Source: Thalassia testudinum
Lineage: Eukaryota; Streptophyta; Magnoliopsida; Alismatales; Hydrocharitaceae
NCBI GenBank assembly: GCA_037157565.1
Contig: JAZHRO010000063.1
Span: 94,426,001 to 94,490,000, forward strand
DNA length: 64,000 nucleotides
Direction: 5' to 3'
A program made the translations under genes and the position numbers. This document shows, piece by piece, positions 12,364-20,999 of the stretch. The first letter of the stretch is position 1. Every line of letters begins with the position of its first letter. The notes under the pieces are model-generated. The model was not told where the DNA came from and ran no database searches. It saw only the letters and a program-made list of their open reading frames with translations.

Positions 12364-15300
12364 AATATATGTATATATGTAAGTATATATGTGTATGTAT
12401 ATATATATAAGTATATAGATATATATATATATATATATATATGTCTATGTATGTATGCTAATACTTAAGTATATAGGTACTACTATATGTACAAATATAA
12501 GTATATATATATATATATATATATAAGTATATCTATATATATGTATATAAATATATGTATATATATCAATATATATATGTATATGTATATATATATGTAT
12601 ATAATACTATATAAGTGAGAGTGTGTGTGTGCGAGAGTGTGAGTGTGTGCGTGTGTGCAGAGAGAGTGTGAGAGAGTTCTGTGTGTGTGTGTGAGAGAGA
12701 GAGAGAGAGCGAGAGAGAGGCTACTAGAGTGAAGAGGCTAGAGAGTTAAGTCGGCCAAGTCTTCCAAGCGTCGTCTGATGGCACACGCACACGCGCGGGC
12801 ACGTAGGTGCGCGAGGACGTGCATGCTGCGAGGGATTGAGCGCGGGGAGAGGAGACGCCGCAGCGCACCACACTGCATGAAGGGCAGGAGCGGGCGAAGG
12901 AGCACGATAGGGCACGTGGTGGCCTGCGGATATTGGCTGGGGTGCGCGATGAAGCTTGGCCGGCCGCTACAGTGGCACGCGGTGGCCTGTTGCGGGCAGA
13001 TAGGCGAGTGCAGTGCGAAGAAGCAAGAGGCGATCGCACCTGCAGGCGCGCGCGGAAGGCCTACCTGCGCTACTGCCACCTTGCTGCTGCTGCTGTGGAG
13101 CTCGACTGGCTGCTGCAGGGGTGTGCGGTGGCCGGTTGAGCTTCAAAGCTGAAGCTTTGCGGTAATGGCTGAAGGTGCTTTAAATGGCAAAACAAGGAAA
13201 GAGCCACCATGCCCACCGGCTTTTTGATGAGCTGGGCGGTGGTGGACTCACGGTGGTGGTTGTGCACCACCGTGAGGGGCTCCTGTCCGTAGGGTGTCTC
13301 CTCAGAGGAGGAGGTCCTGTGTATGGAGGCAAAGGGGAGGGGACAGTGGCCTAGAGAAGCTGCAGTTGGATTTTTGAAGTGGAGGACCAGGCTGTTTGCA
13401 AAGGAGCCGCCCTGCTTTTTATAGAAGGAGAAAGCATGCACAGCCATGCCATGGCTATACATGGCTCTGCATGGGGCTCGGCAGGGAGTGGCTGTGCAGG
13501 TCATGGTGAGCAGGATATGGCGTGAGGAAGAGGCCGCCATGCATTGCAACCGCGGGACGAAGTCAAATAAAAATAGAATTAAAAATAAAAGGATGGTGAA
13601 TTTTGCAAAGCAACCCTTGAGGAATACGTGAATTGCGAGGCCATTTTATTCACTCTCCTCCCCTCTCAATTAAATGCATGCATGCATGTATTTTCACAAA
13701 TGCGACTATGGAACCCTAACATGCACCAGTAATGCTAAGAAATAGCACAAGACAGCACAATTGCAAGTGTATTTTTGCAGTGCAATCACCTGCAGTAAAA
13801 CCAACCCCTACCCGCACGCAGCTCTCCTCTCTTTCTCTCTTAGGTTCTGCTCTCCCAGAGCCACACAGACAATCGAGTTATTGGGTTAGGTGTGTACCCG
13901 GGACCAGGCCCACTGACGTGCAGTGGTGGGTGAGGAGTGCAGGTCGGGTCGAGTCAGCCAGGTCCACGTGGGCAGTGCCGCAAACGAGACCGGGTCGGGT
14001 GAGAGGGACCTCACCCCGTAGTTCTGAGGCGAACAGATACAGGCACAAAATCAACTTATGCGGGTGCATGGCCTCAAGACTTTCTGAGGTGGGACTATTC
14101 ATGAACCCTTCTTCTCACGCGCCTACAGCGGAGGTGGTCTTCCAATTGCAAAAGCTGCTACGGCCTTTGACTGGAATTGAGAGCCTGGACTAGTGCGCGA
14201 GAGTCTTCTACGCAGCCTGGGGTAGGAGCCTGGAACTGGCAAGGCCTGGAGCAAAGCTCGCTCGCCAGTGGCGGATGATGCCTGAACCTGAAATCACAAA
14301 GATGGCCTCACGGCCACGTCAGAGCGTTCAGGGAGTGTCGGCAGAGCACAACGAATGTGCTAGGGTGGTTGGCATGGCGTAGGGATGCCTATGCGAGCGT
14401 GCCTAGGGCACACTTTGTGCGAAGGTGTGGGTGTGTTCGGTGAGTTGCGTGAGTGAGTGGTGTGGTGTGTGAAGTGGGGGGAAGTGTTCTGTGGCATGAG
14501 GGGAAGCTTCTGGGCTTGTTGGCGAGGGGTGGGATGGCTTGTGGAGGTGGAGTGGTCTCATCGGAGTTTGTGGCCGGAGATGAAGGAGATAAGGGTGATG
14601 GAGGTCAGCAGTGGTCGAGTTTGGGAAATAGAGAGTGGAGAAGAAAGTAGAGGGGAGAGAGAACTTAGCTAGGGTGTTAGGAGACGAAGGGAGGAAGAGG
14701 TGACTTCAGTCGAGGTGTAGCTGATGTCGGAGACGAAGGCGCTCAGAGAGAGACGGTTGGCGAGGATGAAGGGGGGCAGGAGTGTCAGCGGATGTTGCGC
14801 AACGCAGATGGAAGCAAGGAGGAAAAGTCTACCACTGGTATTGTGGTCAGATAGCGAGGGAGAGAAGGGAAGGTCGCTGAAACTTGAAGAGAGAATCAGC
14901 CGAAGGAGGAGAGAAGAATTTGAGGGGGTCTCCAGTCGAATTCAAGCTTGGAGGAGTCGGGGCAATCTGGGCTTCTTTAAATAGAGCGCTGAAAGTCGGT
15001 TAGGGCTTGGGAGGCAAGGTCCCAAGCAAGGAAAGCTCATCGGAGAAGGAATCCGTTAGGATACCCATGTCTCTCATGAGTTCGCATGAGAGATTGGGAA
15101 GGAATCAGGGATCAAAGATGGGTTCAGATTGGAGGGATTTTCTCAGAGAATCTCCCTTCCAATTTTGGAGGAGATCCTCTAAGCAATCAGGGAGAACTCT
15201 CCTTCTAAAGCTCGTCAGAGTAGGATTCCTCTGCTATAATGGCAGAGGGACCTAATTGCAAAGACGATGAAGAAGCTAGGGGGTAGTTTGTAAGGGTTTT

Positions 15301-16375
15301 TGAAAGATAGGAGTTCAAATGTAATCAGACTGGACCTTTTTGCAAAGTGGGTCAAGATGAGTTCCCCTTATGGTGAAGTTGGATTTTAGGTTTGACCACG
15401 TTTGACTAGGAAATTTACGTAAAAACCCAATTTAGGGTAAATATCTATCTGAGACCCCATTCTAGGTCAAGATGGGTTCCAATGGCCAAATTGAAGGTTC
15501 TAAACCCTAGACAATATTTTTCTATGATTTTAGAGGGTTTAGGAGAATTTTATCCTAACCAGAACCTTAGTTAATCAAGTGGGTCTATTTTGAGGTTTCA
15601 AGAAGTCATTTAATTCATAGGATACACACACACCCTTTTCTGTCTGATCTAACCCACTTATTATCTTATTAAGACCCTTTGACCTTTGTTTAGCCCTTGA
15701 GAAAACCCGTTGTTGTATTACATTGGTAAAATTATAGTTTTACCCCTAGTTTCTTATTTTTTTCTCTAAAAGGTTATGCAGTGAATTAGGACCTTCAGTT
15801 GGTTATGTAGGAGCTTTTATTCTCTTCATTGGGTCAAAATAAGCTAGTTAGGGCTCATGATGGTGTTCCCATCACCTGTGATAGGTATTAAGTAATAGGT
15901 TTATCAGCCTTTATGTAGCAAATATTTACATGGATTATGATATTCTTATAGGTGGTGCCACGAAACCTACGACAGATGGTTGTTGGGCCCATTTGACTTA
16001 TGCTGTATGGATTCTCGGTTGGTATATTTGAAGCACAAATATTTTTTTATTTTTTCTTGTGAGTCAGTTTAGGTGAATTTGGATGCCTTTTCTTTCAGAG
16101 ATTTGTTTTTATGATATAAAGAAGATGGAGCCCATAGATGGTGTGTATGGAATAAGTAAGGTAATATTTGAACCTCACTTTGCTTAATTTCCTTTGTTTT
16201 CTAAGATATTTTTTGTTAGTTTTTATAACTGGCTTGAACGTGCTGCTTTCAGAAAACTTGATCTTCAGATCCTTTTATCTATCTAGTAGCTAATGGAGCT
16301 AATTTATTTTACAACCAGGATTGGTGGAATCTCTTATGTAGCATCTGTGGTGTCCCATATGGGGCCTGCATCCAG
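446..16375 (+). CDS. ATX1/ATX2-like: ATX1/ATX2-type trithorax H3K4 methyltransferase, six internal exons (partial, probably decayed)
   Basis: Six exons (446-571, 2110-2157, 2230-2350, 15952-16017, 16099-16160, 16319-16375) join in phase to 480 nt, 160 codons, with no stop. Family knowledge: ATX proteins are nuclear enzymes that trimethylate H3K4 and carry a PHD finger, an extended PHD and a C-terminal SET domain. Seen: a complete C4HC3 PHD (C35, C38, C52, C55, H60, C63, C77, C80 of the joined exons), then the extended PHD with [20 protein letters not shown] and CSICG blocks. The linker WDVRPGYRP lies in front. The extended PHD has Tyr115 where the family has a zinc-binding Cys. PWWP, FYR and SET parts are not in the window, and the exon expected after 16375 was not found. 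It may be a pseudogene, or the rest lies beyond the transposon cluster. Confidence 0.8.
572..2109 (+). other. ATX intron carrying a MITE
   Basis: Donor GTGTGC at 572 and acceptor TATTGTAG at 2109 bound this AT-rich intron. Outside the MITE at 924-1384 it shows no coding similarity. The short intron 2158-2229 that follows the next exon is also unremarkable. Confidence 0.6.
924..1384. mobile_element. MITE, PIF/Harbinger (Tourist)-like
   Basis: A 461-bp unit is bounded by perfect 16-bp inverted ends GCCTATGTTTGGATGG (924-939) and its complement (1369-1384), flanked on both sides by the trinucleotide TAA (921-923 and 1385-1387). A 3-bp TAA duplication is the hallmark of PIF/Harbinger-derived MITEs. 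The left arm is purine-rich (GGAAGG/GGGAGG runs) and the right arm pyrimidine-rich, so the whole unit can fold back. It has no coding capacity. Confidence 0.75.
2110..2157 (+). CDS. ATX1/ATX2-like: ATX-like exon: central PHD finger
   Basis: The exon follows acceptor TTATTGTAG and precedes donor GTAAGA. Its 16 codons read [16 protein letters not shown], almost identical to the conserved ATX PHD block ([16 protein letters not shown]). It supplies zinc ligands C52 and C55. It is phase 0 on both sides, so it joins its neighbours without a shift. Confidence 0.88.
2230..2350 (+). CDS. ATX1/ATX2-like: ATX-like exon: end of PHD and start of extended PHD
   Basis: The frame starting at 2230 reads [21 protein letters not shown] and CCLCPVVW, matching ATX VHARCYGE, LWLCNLCRPGAP and CCLCPVV. 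It supplies PHD ligands H60, C63, C77 and C80. The donor is set at 2351 (GTGCTA) because it is the only GT that leaves the one-nucleotide overhang needed by the next exon. That gives one residue more than the usual PVVGGAMKP. A different or mutated donor is possible. A retroelement LTR begins only about 12 bases downstream. Confidence 0.78.
2680..2985 (+). repeat. Pyrimidine-rich (CTT/CCTT) tract in LTR L
   Basis: About 300 bases are dominated by CTT, CCTT and CTTC units with few purines. The complements of the same LTR region in element C (near 19680 and 30540) are similarly GAA/GAG-rich, so the tract belongs to the LTR family. The apparent Ser/Leu/Phe-rich reading frame here is a composition artefact. 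Confidence 0.6.
2986..5420 (-). repeat. Element A left LTR (3' LTR in element orientation)
   Basis: Begins TGGTGGTCGG at 2986 after CCTGC and ends GTGCAATCA at 5420. It matches 11183-13788 closely; I count about five differences in the first 120 bases. It contains a long TA/TATG microsatellite and a GC-rich block (about 4380-4800). A TATA-like box reads CTATAAAAAG on the minus strand at 5048-5057. Confidence 0.92.
3690..4345. repeat. TA/TATG microsatellite in element A left LTR
   Basis: About 650 bases of TATA, TATG and TATAGA units end in GT and GA runs (GAGAGAGAGAGAGAG near 4330). Tyr/Ile-rich open frames here on either strand are artefacts of the repeat. The same tract occurs in the partner LTR and, less long, in both LTRs of element B (about 36140-36530 and 44160-44660). 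Confidence 0.85.
5421..5456 (-). promoter_or_regulatory. Element A polypurine tract with adjacent hairpin
   Basis: On the minus strand the LTR is preceded by GATAGCATGGGGGTA, the priming site for plus-strand DNA synthesis. Directly upstream is an inverted repeat of CTTTGCTAG and CTAGCAAAAG around GGA (5435-5456). The same hairpin and tract precede the 3' LTRs of elements B and D. Confidence 0.75.
5457..6666 (-). other. Element A post-pol untranslated region
   Basis: The complement matches 41692-42885 of element B, including the CACCACCCACCATCCACC block and the region with GATCCTATGGATGCC. No env-like reading frame is present. It holds a short TA run near 6430-6480. Confidence 0.7.
6688..7836 (-). 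pseudogene. Athila-type aspartic protease region, element A
   Basis: The minus strand first reads [11 protein letters not shown] and [16 protein letters not shown], the gag-protease linker. Then comes the protease: [15 protein letters not shown] with the catalytic Asp, [29 protein letters not shown] and [16 protein letters not shown]. Retroviral-type protease would cut the Gag-Pol precursor inside the particle. The frame is broken by a stop at 7645 and by an amber codon at 7410-7408 just before LADRS, which element B shares. After the protease the frame runs to a stop at 6688, where RT should follow but is deleted. Confidence 0.82.
8097..9709 (-). pseudogene. Athila-type gag, element A
   Basis: The start ATG is at 9709 ([12 protein letters not shown]). 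The capsid-type core reads [18 protein letters not shown], then [56 protein letters not shown], and [19 protein letters not shown], all typical of Athila Gag, which forms the virus-like particle. The first open stretch ends at 8876; the same frame reopens to 8294, so one in-frame stop interrupts about 470 codons. The C-terminal part (8339-8097) is in another frame. No CCHC knuckle is visible. Confidence 0.85.
9710..11182 (-). other. Element A leader with tRNA-Asp-type primer binding site
   Basis: The primer site TGGTGCCATTGCCGGAGA reads on the minus strand at 11175-11158, seven bases from the right LTR. It matches the complement of the plant tRNA-Asp(GTC) 3' end (TGGCGCCGTTGCCGGGGA, from memory) at 15 of 18 bases. 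The remaining 1.45 kb up to the gag ATG shows no credible reading frame. Confidence 0.75.
11183..13788 (-). repeat. Element A right LTR (5' LTR in element orientation)
   Basis: Begins TGGTGGTCAG at 11183 and ends GTGCAATCA at 13788, followed by CCTGC. It is about 170 bases longer than the left LTR, mainly from expansion of the TA-rich and GT/GA-rich repeats. The promoter-like CTATAAAAAG lies at 13415-13424 on the minus strand, so transcription would run leftward through gag. Confidence 0.92.
11880..12720. repeat. TA/TATG microsatellite with GT/GA tail in element A right LTR
   Basis: About 840 bases of TA-rich units include a TATG run near 12305-12330, followed by GTGTGT and GAGAGA runs at 12610-12720. 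It is the counterpart of 3690-4345 but longer and rearranged, which accounts for the LTR length difference. Confidence 0.85.
13794..15951 (+). other. Right part of LTR L, then end of the ATX intron
   Basis: To about 14950 this is clearly homologous to the complement of C's right LTR. From 15000 to 15950 I see no further match. It is purine-rich to about 15200 and AT-rich later, and it ends in the acceptor CTTATAG of the exon at 15952. The Arg/Gly/Ser-rich reading frames in 14450-15250 look compositional. Confidence 0.5.
15952..16375 (+). CDS. ATX1/ATX2-like: ATX-like exons 4-6 of this window: extended PHD
   Basis: Three exons, 15952-16017, 16099-16160 and 16319-16375, with acceptors CTTATAG, CTTTCAG and CAACCAG and donors GTTGGT, GTAATA and GTTACC. 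They read [28 protein letters not shown] and [15 protein letters not shown], matching ATX blocks [22 protein letters not shown] and [15 protein letters not shown]. Phases fit the upstream exons across the 13.6-kb intron. The codon at 15999-16001 is TAT (Tyr) where the family has Cys of HLACA, a zinc ligand. The next family exon (CRVAYHPLC) was not found. Confidence 0.82.
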
Positions 16376-16445
16376 GTTACCCCCTTGCTCTTTTTACACT
16401 GTTGGTTCTGTCAAACAATTATTTCTTGTGCATGTGAAATGATTA

Positions 16446-16691
16446 TTATGAATTTATGACTGCATTGAATAGAATATCAGTTTGTTTGGGGAAATCTATG
16501 TGAGCAGAAATATGCTTACCCTTGGTAGAAAATGAAGTTGAATTTAATGGATAGTATCCCACTATCTTTTCAAGATTCTCACGCCACACCTTTAATCCCC
16601 GCTCCAGATCATCACATGTCATCATAATGTCATCGTCAAGCTCAAGAACTGCCCTTGTCTTGATTTGTTCATCATAATTTGTGCTTGCCAT
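16446..16691 (-). pseudogene. Glycosyltransferase family 64 (exostosin-like) fragment
   Basis: The minus strand from an ATG at 16691 reads MASTNYDEQIKTRAVLELDD, then DIMMTCDDLERGLKVWREN and LEKIVGYYP. This matches the plant GT64 block around the metal-binding DDD motif (IKTRAVLELDDDIMM, CDDxERGFxVWREHPxRIVGFYP). Such proteins are Golgi glycosyltransferases. After YYP the sequence leaves the family; a good donor (AAGGGTAAGC) lies about 15 codons later at 16513-16522. Only this block is present, so it is a gene fragment or an isolated exon. It lies antisense just after the last ATX exon seen. Confidence 0.6.
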
Positions 16692-17480
16692 TTTGATAGA
16701 GTGTTCTTAGAATGGATAATAAATTTGCATCATTGTATCTTTCTTGCGATCTAACATGGGTGATGGACCTTCACATTTCATCTCATAAAATTTTATAGAA
16801 AATTTTATCAGTCGTGGCTTTTGCCATGTAGATAACTATATATATGGTGACATTGCTAATATCCTCGACTTGCTCTGCTTTCTATTGGGTTTTGCATGTG
16901 ATTATTTTAAGCTGGGAAATTGATGCAATCTAAATGGCTAAGGAACTCTAACTAAACACCAACAGTGAAATGATACAGAATGCCAAGCACAAATTAATTA
17001 TTTTGAAACAATTCTTGACTGTCCAAGTAGTGTCACGGTAATGTATCAACTAGTAAATGTACGAAAAATGCATGGTAAGCACGAAATGTTTCAATAGCTT
17101 TTACTAGTTTTCATGATAAAGGGGGTTTTATCGCACTTGCATGTATAATGAGGCTTGCTTTAATACTGGGTTGCTTGCTAAGGACAAATTTGTGCACATT
17201 AATATTTTTGTTTTAAGAGATCTTTGGTCACGGTTTTAAGATGATGGAAGTAAGGAAACTTGGCAAGGTGACCAAAATCATAGTGAGAGGGAGTGAAAAG
17301 AGTCTCCCTATGGTATCGCTCTGCATCTGCTAGTGGTGCTCCAAAAAGGTAGGACCAATATTGGTTCAACCAAGGATCTTAGTGATGATATTAGCATTCA
17401 CAAAGACCTCTATCGCATTGACATTCGAAGTAAGGTGCCAAGCCATAGGGTCAACACCGGGTATATGGCTGGTTTTGTAA
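16692..17480. other. Unassigned single-copy-looking sequence
   Basis: AT-rich DNA with no recognisable exon on either strand. The part 17240-17480 looks less AT-rich and may be old coding or repeat sequence, but every frame has stops and I could not assign it. Confidence 0.4.
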
Positions 17481-18399
17481 CCTGCATAAAAATTACAGTT
17501 GAAAAGTCATAGAATATGGTGGTAAGAAAATTTGTCCTGTAATCCAAGAAAGATAGACTCAAAATAAGCGAAGTCTATGGGACAACTGACATGTGGAGAT
17601 AGTTTGGCAAGAATAGAAAAATGCTCGTGTGTGGCCTCGATAATAAAATAATGATCAAATGTATCATTGCAAGTGCTGAAGAGGAACCACGTCCAGGTTT
17701 TAGGGCCATGTGGTCGACTAGAAAAAGGAATTGATCGATCAAAATCAGGAAATTGGTCGATCAAACAAAGATAAATGGTCGATTAAAAACTTAACGATGG
17801 GGTACTAGAATGAGGACTTTTGGTCGATCAAGATGAAAAATTTGATCGATCAAATATGATTTTTTGTGAAAAAAATAGTAGGTTCCATGGATTAGTAAGC
17901 TCACAATACTAATCCAATCACAAGCACAACCAAGCATACTTCACGAAGACAAGAGAATACATTCTTAGCTCAATAAAACTAAAGGGAAAGAAAAAAAAGA
18001 AGAGGAGAGCAAGATCTATACCATGATCGATCCAAGTGATCGATCAAGAAGGTGGTCGGGTGGTGACTGGAGTAGAGTACACCGAAAGTTGGTTGGCAGA
18101 GGGAAGGGGTGCGGTGACGCTCGTCAACAAGGGGGAGAGATGGTTGAACAAGGGGGTCGTAGGAGGAGATGGAGATCTGAGCGGGGCTTTTGGTCTGTGG
18201 GTGGTGTGGTCAGTAGTGGTGGCGACTTGGTTAGTGGTGTTGGTTAGTGGAAGGGGGTGGCTGGCGACGGCGTGTGGGAGGTGTGGTTGGTGGATATGTG
18301 TGGGGTAGGGTTTATTTGGTAGGGTATGGTGTTGGTGGAGTTGGTTTGATGGTTTGGTGTAAAAACGTGGGTGGTCTTATATTTTTGCGTAGAGTTAAG
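17481..18399 (-). mobile_element. Element K (copia) 3' terminal part, left of solo LTR I
   Basis: This stretch and 31455-31875 share repeated TTGATCGATCAA-like palindromes found nowhere else in the window. They lie either side of solo LTR I with its target duplication. On the minus strand they would follow the copia RNase H at 32355-31880, so they are read as the 3' part (probably LTR) of a decayed copia element. The exact left border is not resolved. Confidence 0.45.
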
Positions 18400-19523
18400 T
18401 GTAACATCCCAAAATTCAGGTATTGAGTCATTTCAAACTTGAATTGGTTAATTCGAACCTATAAACACGGTCGTGGCCCGGTACTAGTACCAGTACCTCT
18501 TGAAATTGCCAAAAAATGCGCATTTTGAGTCAACCCCTAGTCAAACATCACCAAAAATGTTCCATGTAAGGTAATGTTGGATTCCTCTCATTGCAAGCTT
18601 TTCGACGATGCTTGTTTCATGCAAATTTGAGATGTATAGCTCAAGTTATAGCCAAAACAAGTTGAAGAGGACCTAAATGTAAGGTGGACCCAACCTTAAG
18701 GGTATTTTAGGTATTTCACTACACTAATACTAAACCTAAGCCTAATTTTGGTCTATAAATAGACCACCTTGGGTCATTAAGTCATCATTAGTCAATAACT
18801 TACCAAAACCTAATAGAAAAAAGAGAGAAAGGAATTAACATTTCATTATAAATCTTAATTCAAGAATCGTAGGGACCTTTTTGCAATAACGAAAAGTTTA
18901 GGCTTCCCCACTCCAATTTTTGTGGAGGCTTTTGCTGCTACGATCAAGGGCCATCGGATTTGGCAGCGGGGCACAAATCCACACCACATGTCACGACTGG
19001 GAGAAACCGCGAGTGCGTACTTACGTGAGAAGAGAAGGTGCGTGGGTACCCTCTCAGTAGTGTGATTGGTGACACGTGGCCTGATCATATAACAACAGGT
19101 GCATACGTGGTATTGGCAATCCATGTGCACGGGTGGGAGCCAATTAGGAGGTGACGCATGTCACGAGCGAGGCGAGCAACAACCAGTTTGACTAGACCAA
19201 TTGGTTTGGTCTGATTCATGACCCTTTTGTGCTATTTCGAGCAGTTTGAGGCCTTCCCAACCTCGGATTTCGACAAATGAGGTACCGTTGAAATCGTGTC
19301 GACATTGTTTCGTCAGTGAAAAATCAGAAGCATGATTAGGTGATTCCAACCTTATTTTTGGTTCGTATGAACTAGGTCATGCCCCAGGTCTGTGCATGGA
19401 TTTCGATGTAGGCATGAAGACTGCCCGAGGCCCTGTGCACATGGTTCGGAGTCACCGTGACCCTTCGGTGATGTTAGGTAGAGTATCCTACTTCTCTTTT
19501 CTTTCCAACTAGTTTTCAAGTAA

Positions 19524-20135
19524 TGTTGGGGGTTGAAAATCGCAGGTTTGAAAATACGACTATCGTCCTTTGTAGTATTGCTATGAAATCCGTTCGTCAA
19601 CAAAAATAATTTATAAAATAACAAGACTTTGAGTTCCGATCATTCGCCTCTGGGAGGCGTTATGGAAATGCAAGAGAAAGCAGAGAAGGAGAGGAGAGAA
19701 GAGAAGAAGAAGAATAGTGCTAGGGAAGCACTGTAGCATCGGATGGTTAAGTCGTCTGCTCATCAGACCTGATGACTGATTTGAGGCTTGATACTTTAGA
19801 ATTACTGTTGAAATATTTAAATTAATTTTATGCTTGATATATATGCTTAGAGAGTAAGTGTTGATTTAAATCACCATTGTTTTAGCTTCTCTACTTTTCT
19901 TTATTGCCTCAAAGATACATGAGAATTCATTGAATATCTAATGTAACAGATTAGTATTTATTGAATATCATTTTGTGGTTTAAATTCTTGTGCTCATTTA
20001 CATTATTAAGATTAGTGTGTGAATTCCTATTTGCTCCCTGTATTCGACCTCGGACTTCATTTATGATATTCGAGTATAAATTTTATCTGTTTTCAAGTGA
20101 TTTCGACCTATACTATGATGCAACATTTATAAACC
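19524..20135 (-). repeat. Element C left LTR (internally shortened)
   Basis: The first 150 bases match 24560-24709. The block from about 19670 to 20135 (GA-rich tract, then CTCCCTGTATTCGACCTCGG and GAGTATAAATTTTATCTG) matches 30540-31019. The GC-rich middle seen in LTR L and in the right LTR is missing. The edge at 20135 is set by comparison with LTR L and is uncertain by some tens of bases. Confidence 0.65.
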
Positions 20136-20880
20136 TCGATTTCGCTCTGATAACAACTGTGTGGATCAAAATAGCCAGAGTCAGGGATGCTGTGGTCAGA
20201 TATGCATCCCAGACAATCGGATCTTCGAGGAGATATTTGCAGTGCAGTAGTCTCAGTCCCATGCGGATTGAGGTCTAAGAACCCTGACAGCGCAAATGAA
20301 TGAGACATTGGGTCGTCACAAAGGAGCCCAATGCTATCACAGTGTGCCGGTTCTTCATCTTCATCATCCTCCTCGATACGATCACAGTCAAAGTTCCTTG
20401 ATGCCCTGAATATGTCAAGTCTAAGTCGCTCATTAACAAGGGCTATCTCCATACACCTGGATGCACAATCAATGTTTGCTCGAGCTGTCGCCAGAAATGG
20501 GTGACCCAAAATAATTGGTGCATCACGGAGATTAGGAGGAACCTCCATATCGAGAACGAAAAAGTTTGCAAGAAAGCAGAATCCGCGAACTTTCACAATC
20601 ATGTTCTCAACCACCGCCCTCAATGTTTTCACTGATCTATCAGCTAGCTGAATCGTGACCGATCTCCCCGAATCGAAATTGATCATATACGGCGATGGGA
20701 GTCAGGTTGATGGACGAACTTAGATCTAGAAGGGCCCGATCAAATGGAGAATCCTGCAATAAGTAGCAAAAGAGTGGGGTACCAGGGACTTTCTTTTTCG
20801 ACGGTAAGTCGGCTAGAATCACGACGCTAGCCTCCTTCGACAGTGCCGCCTGTTGTCCTATTCTCAGCTATCGCTTCGAG
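20136..20880 (-). pseudogene. Athila-type protease region, element C
   Basis: The minus strand reads FDRALLDLSSSINLTP (catalytic Asp kept; the usual DLGSS is DLSSS), then a shift, then VTIQLADRSVKTLRAVVEN, NFFVLDMEVPPNLRDAPII and LGHPFLATARANIDC. An acidic stretch DRIEEDDEDEE follows, and the frame ends inside the LTR. RT should follow but the LTR comes instead. Unlike A and B, the codon before LADRS is CAG (Gln), not amber. Confidence 0.8.
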
Positions 20881-20999
20881 GTACAATAGTCCATAAAGAA
20901 CCTAGTGACAGCAGGAATGTGATCAATGGCCTCGAGGAGAGGGACCTAAATATGCATTTCTTTTAACATCAACTTCAGGTCCTTGAAATTTCACGTATC

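Larger units (their letters stand above)
2986..13788 (-). mobile_element. Element A: Athila-lineage LTR retrotransposon, pol deleted
   Basis: Two LTRs (2986-5420 and 11183-13788) begin TGGTGGTC and end GCAATCA on the + strand, flanked by the perfect 5-bp duplication CCTGC (2981-2985 and 13789-13793). The element reads on the minus strand: right LTR, tRNA-Asp-type primer site, leader, gag, protease, polypurine tract, left LTR. Compared with element B of the same family it lacks about 3 kb of reverse transcriptase, RNase H and integrase. The junction is at 6667-6673. With no pol it is non-autonomous, and its gag and protease also carry stops and shifts. Confidence 0.92.
2363..15902 (+). mobile_element. 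LTR L of the element-C family in the ATX intron, split by element A
   Basis: The sequence from 2363 (TGTTTAAGAG) shares the block GAAGTCCGAGGTCGAATA and GGGAGCAAAT with the reverse complement of both LTRs of element C. After element A the similarity resumes from about 13794 (GGGACCAGG, GACCTCACCCC, GAGGTGGGACTAT, ending near CAAGCTTGGAGGAGTC at about 14950) against the complement of C's right LTR (30400-29236). It has no internal region or partner LTR, so it is a solo or truncated LTR. A TATA-like CTTTAAATAG lies at about 14975. The right end is uncertain: ATCAG at 15903-15907 equals the five bases before 2363, but the end lacks the usual CA. Confidence 0.6.

Noticed and set aside
14453..15255. 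Gly/Arg/Ser-rich open frames
   Set aside because: Purine-rich composition of LTR L explains them; the homologous part of C's right LTR does not keep the frames.
15903..15907. ATCAG as right target duplication of LTR L
   Set aside because: It equals the left flank, but a five-base match is expected by chance within 1 kb and the implied LTR end lacks CA; kept only as tentative.
17240..17480. Possible coding stretch (KDLSDDISIHKDLYRIDIRSK frame)
   Set aside because: Stops in all frames over a short distance and no family recognised.
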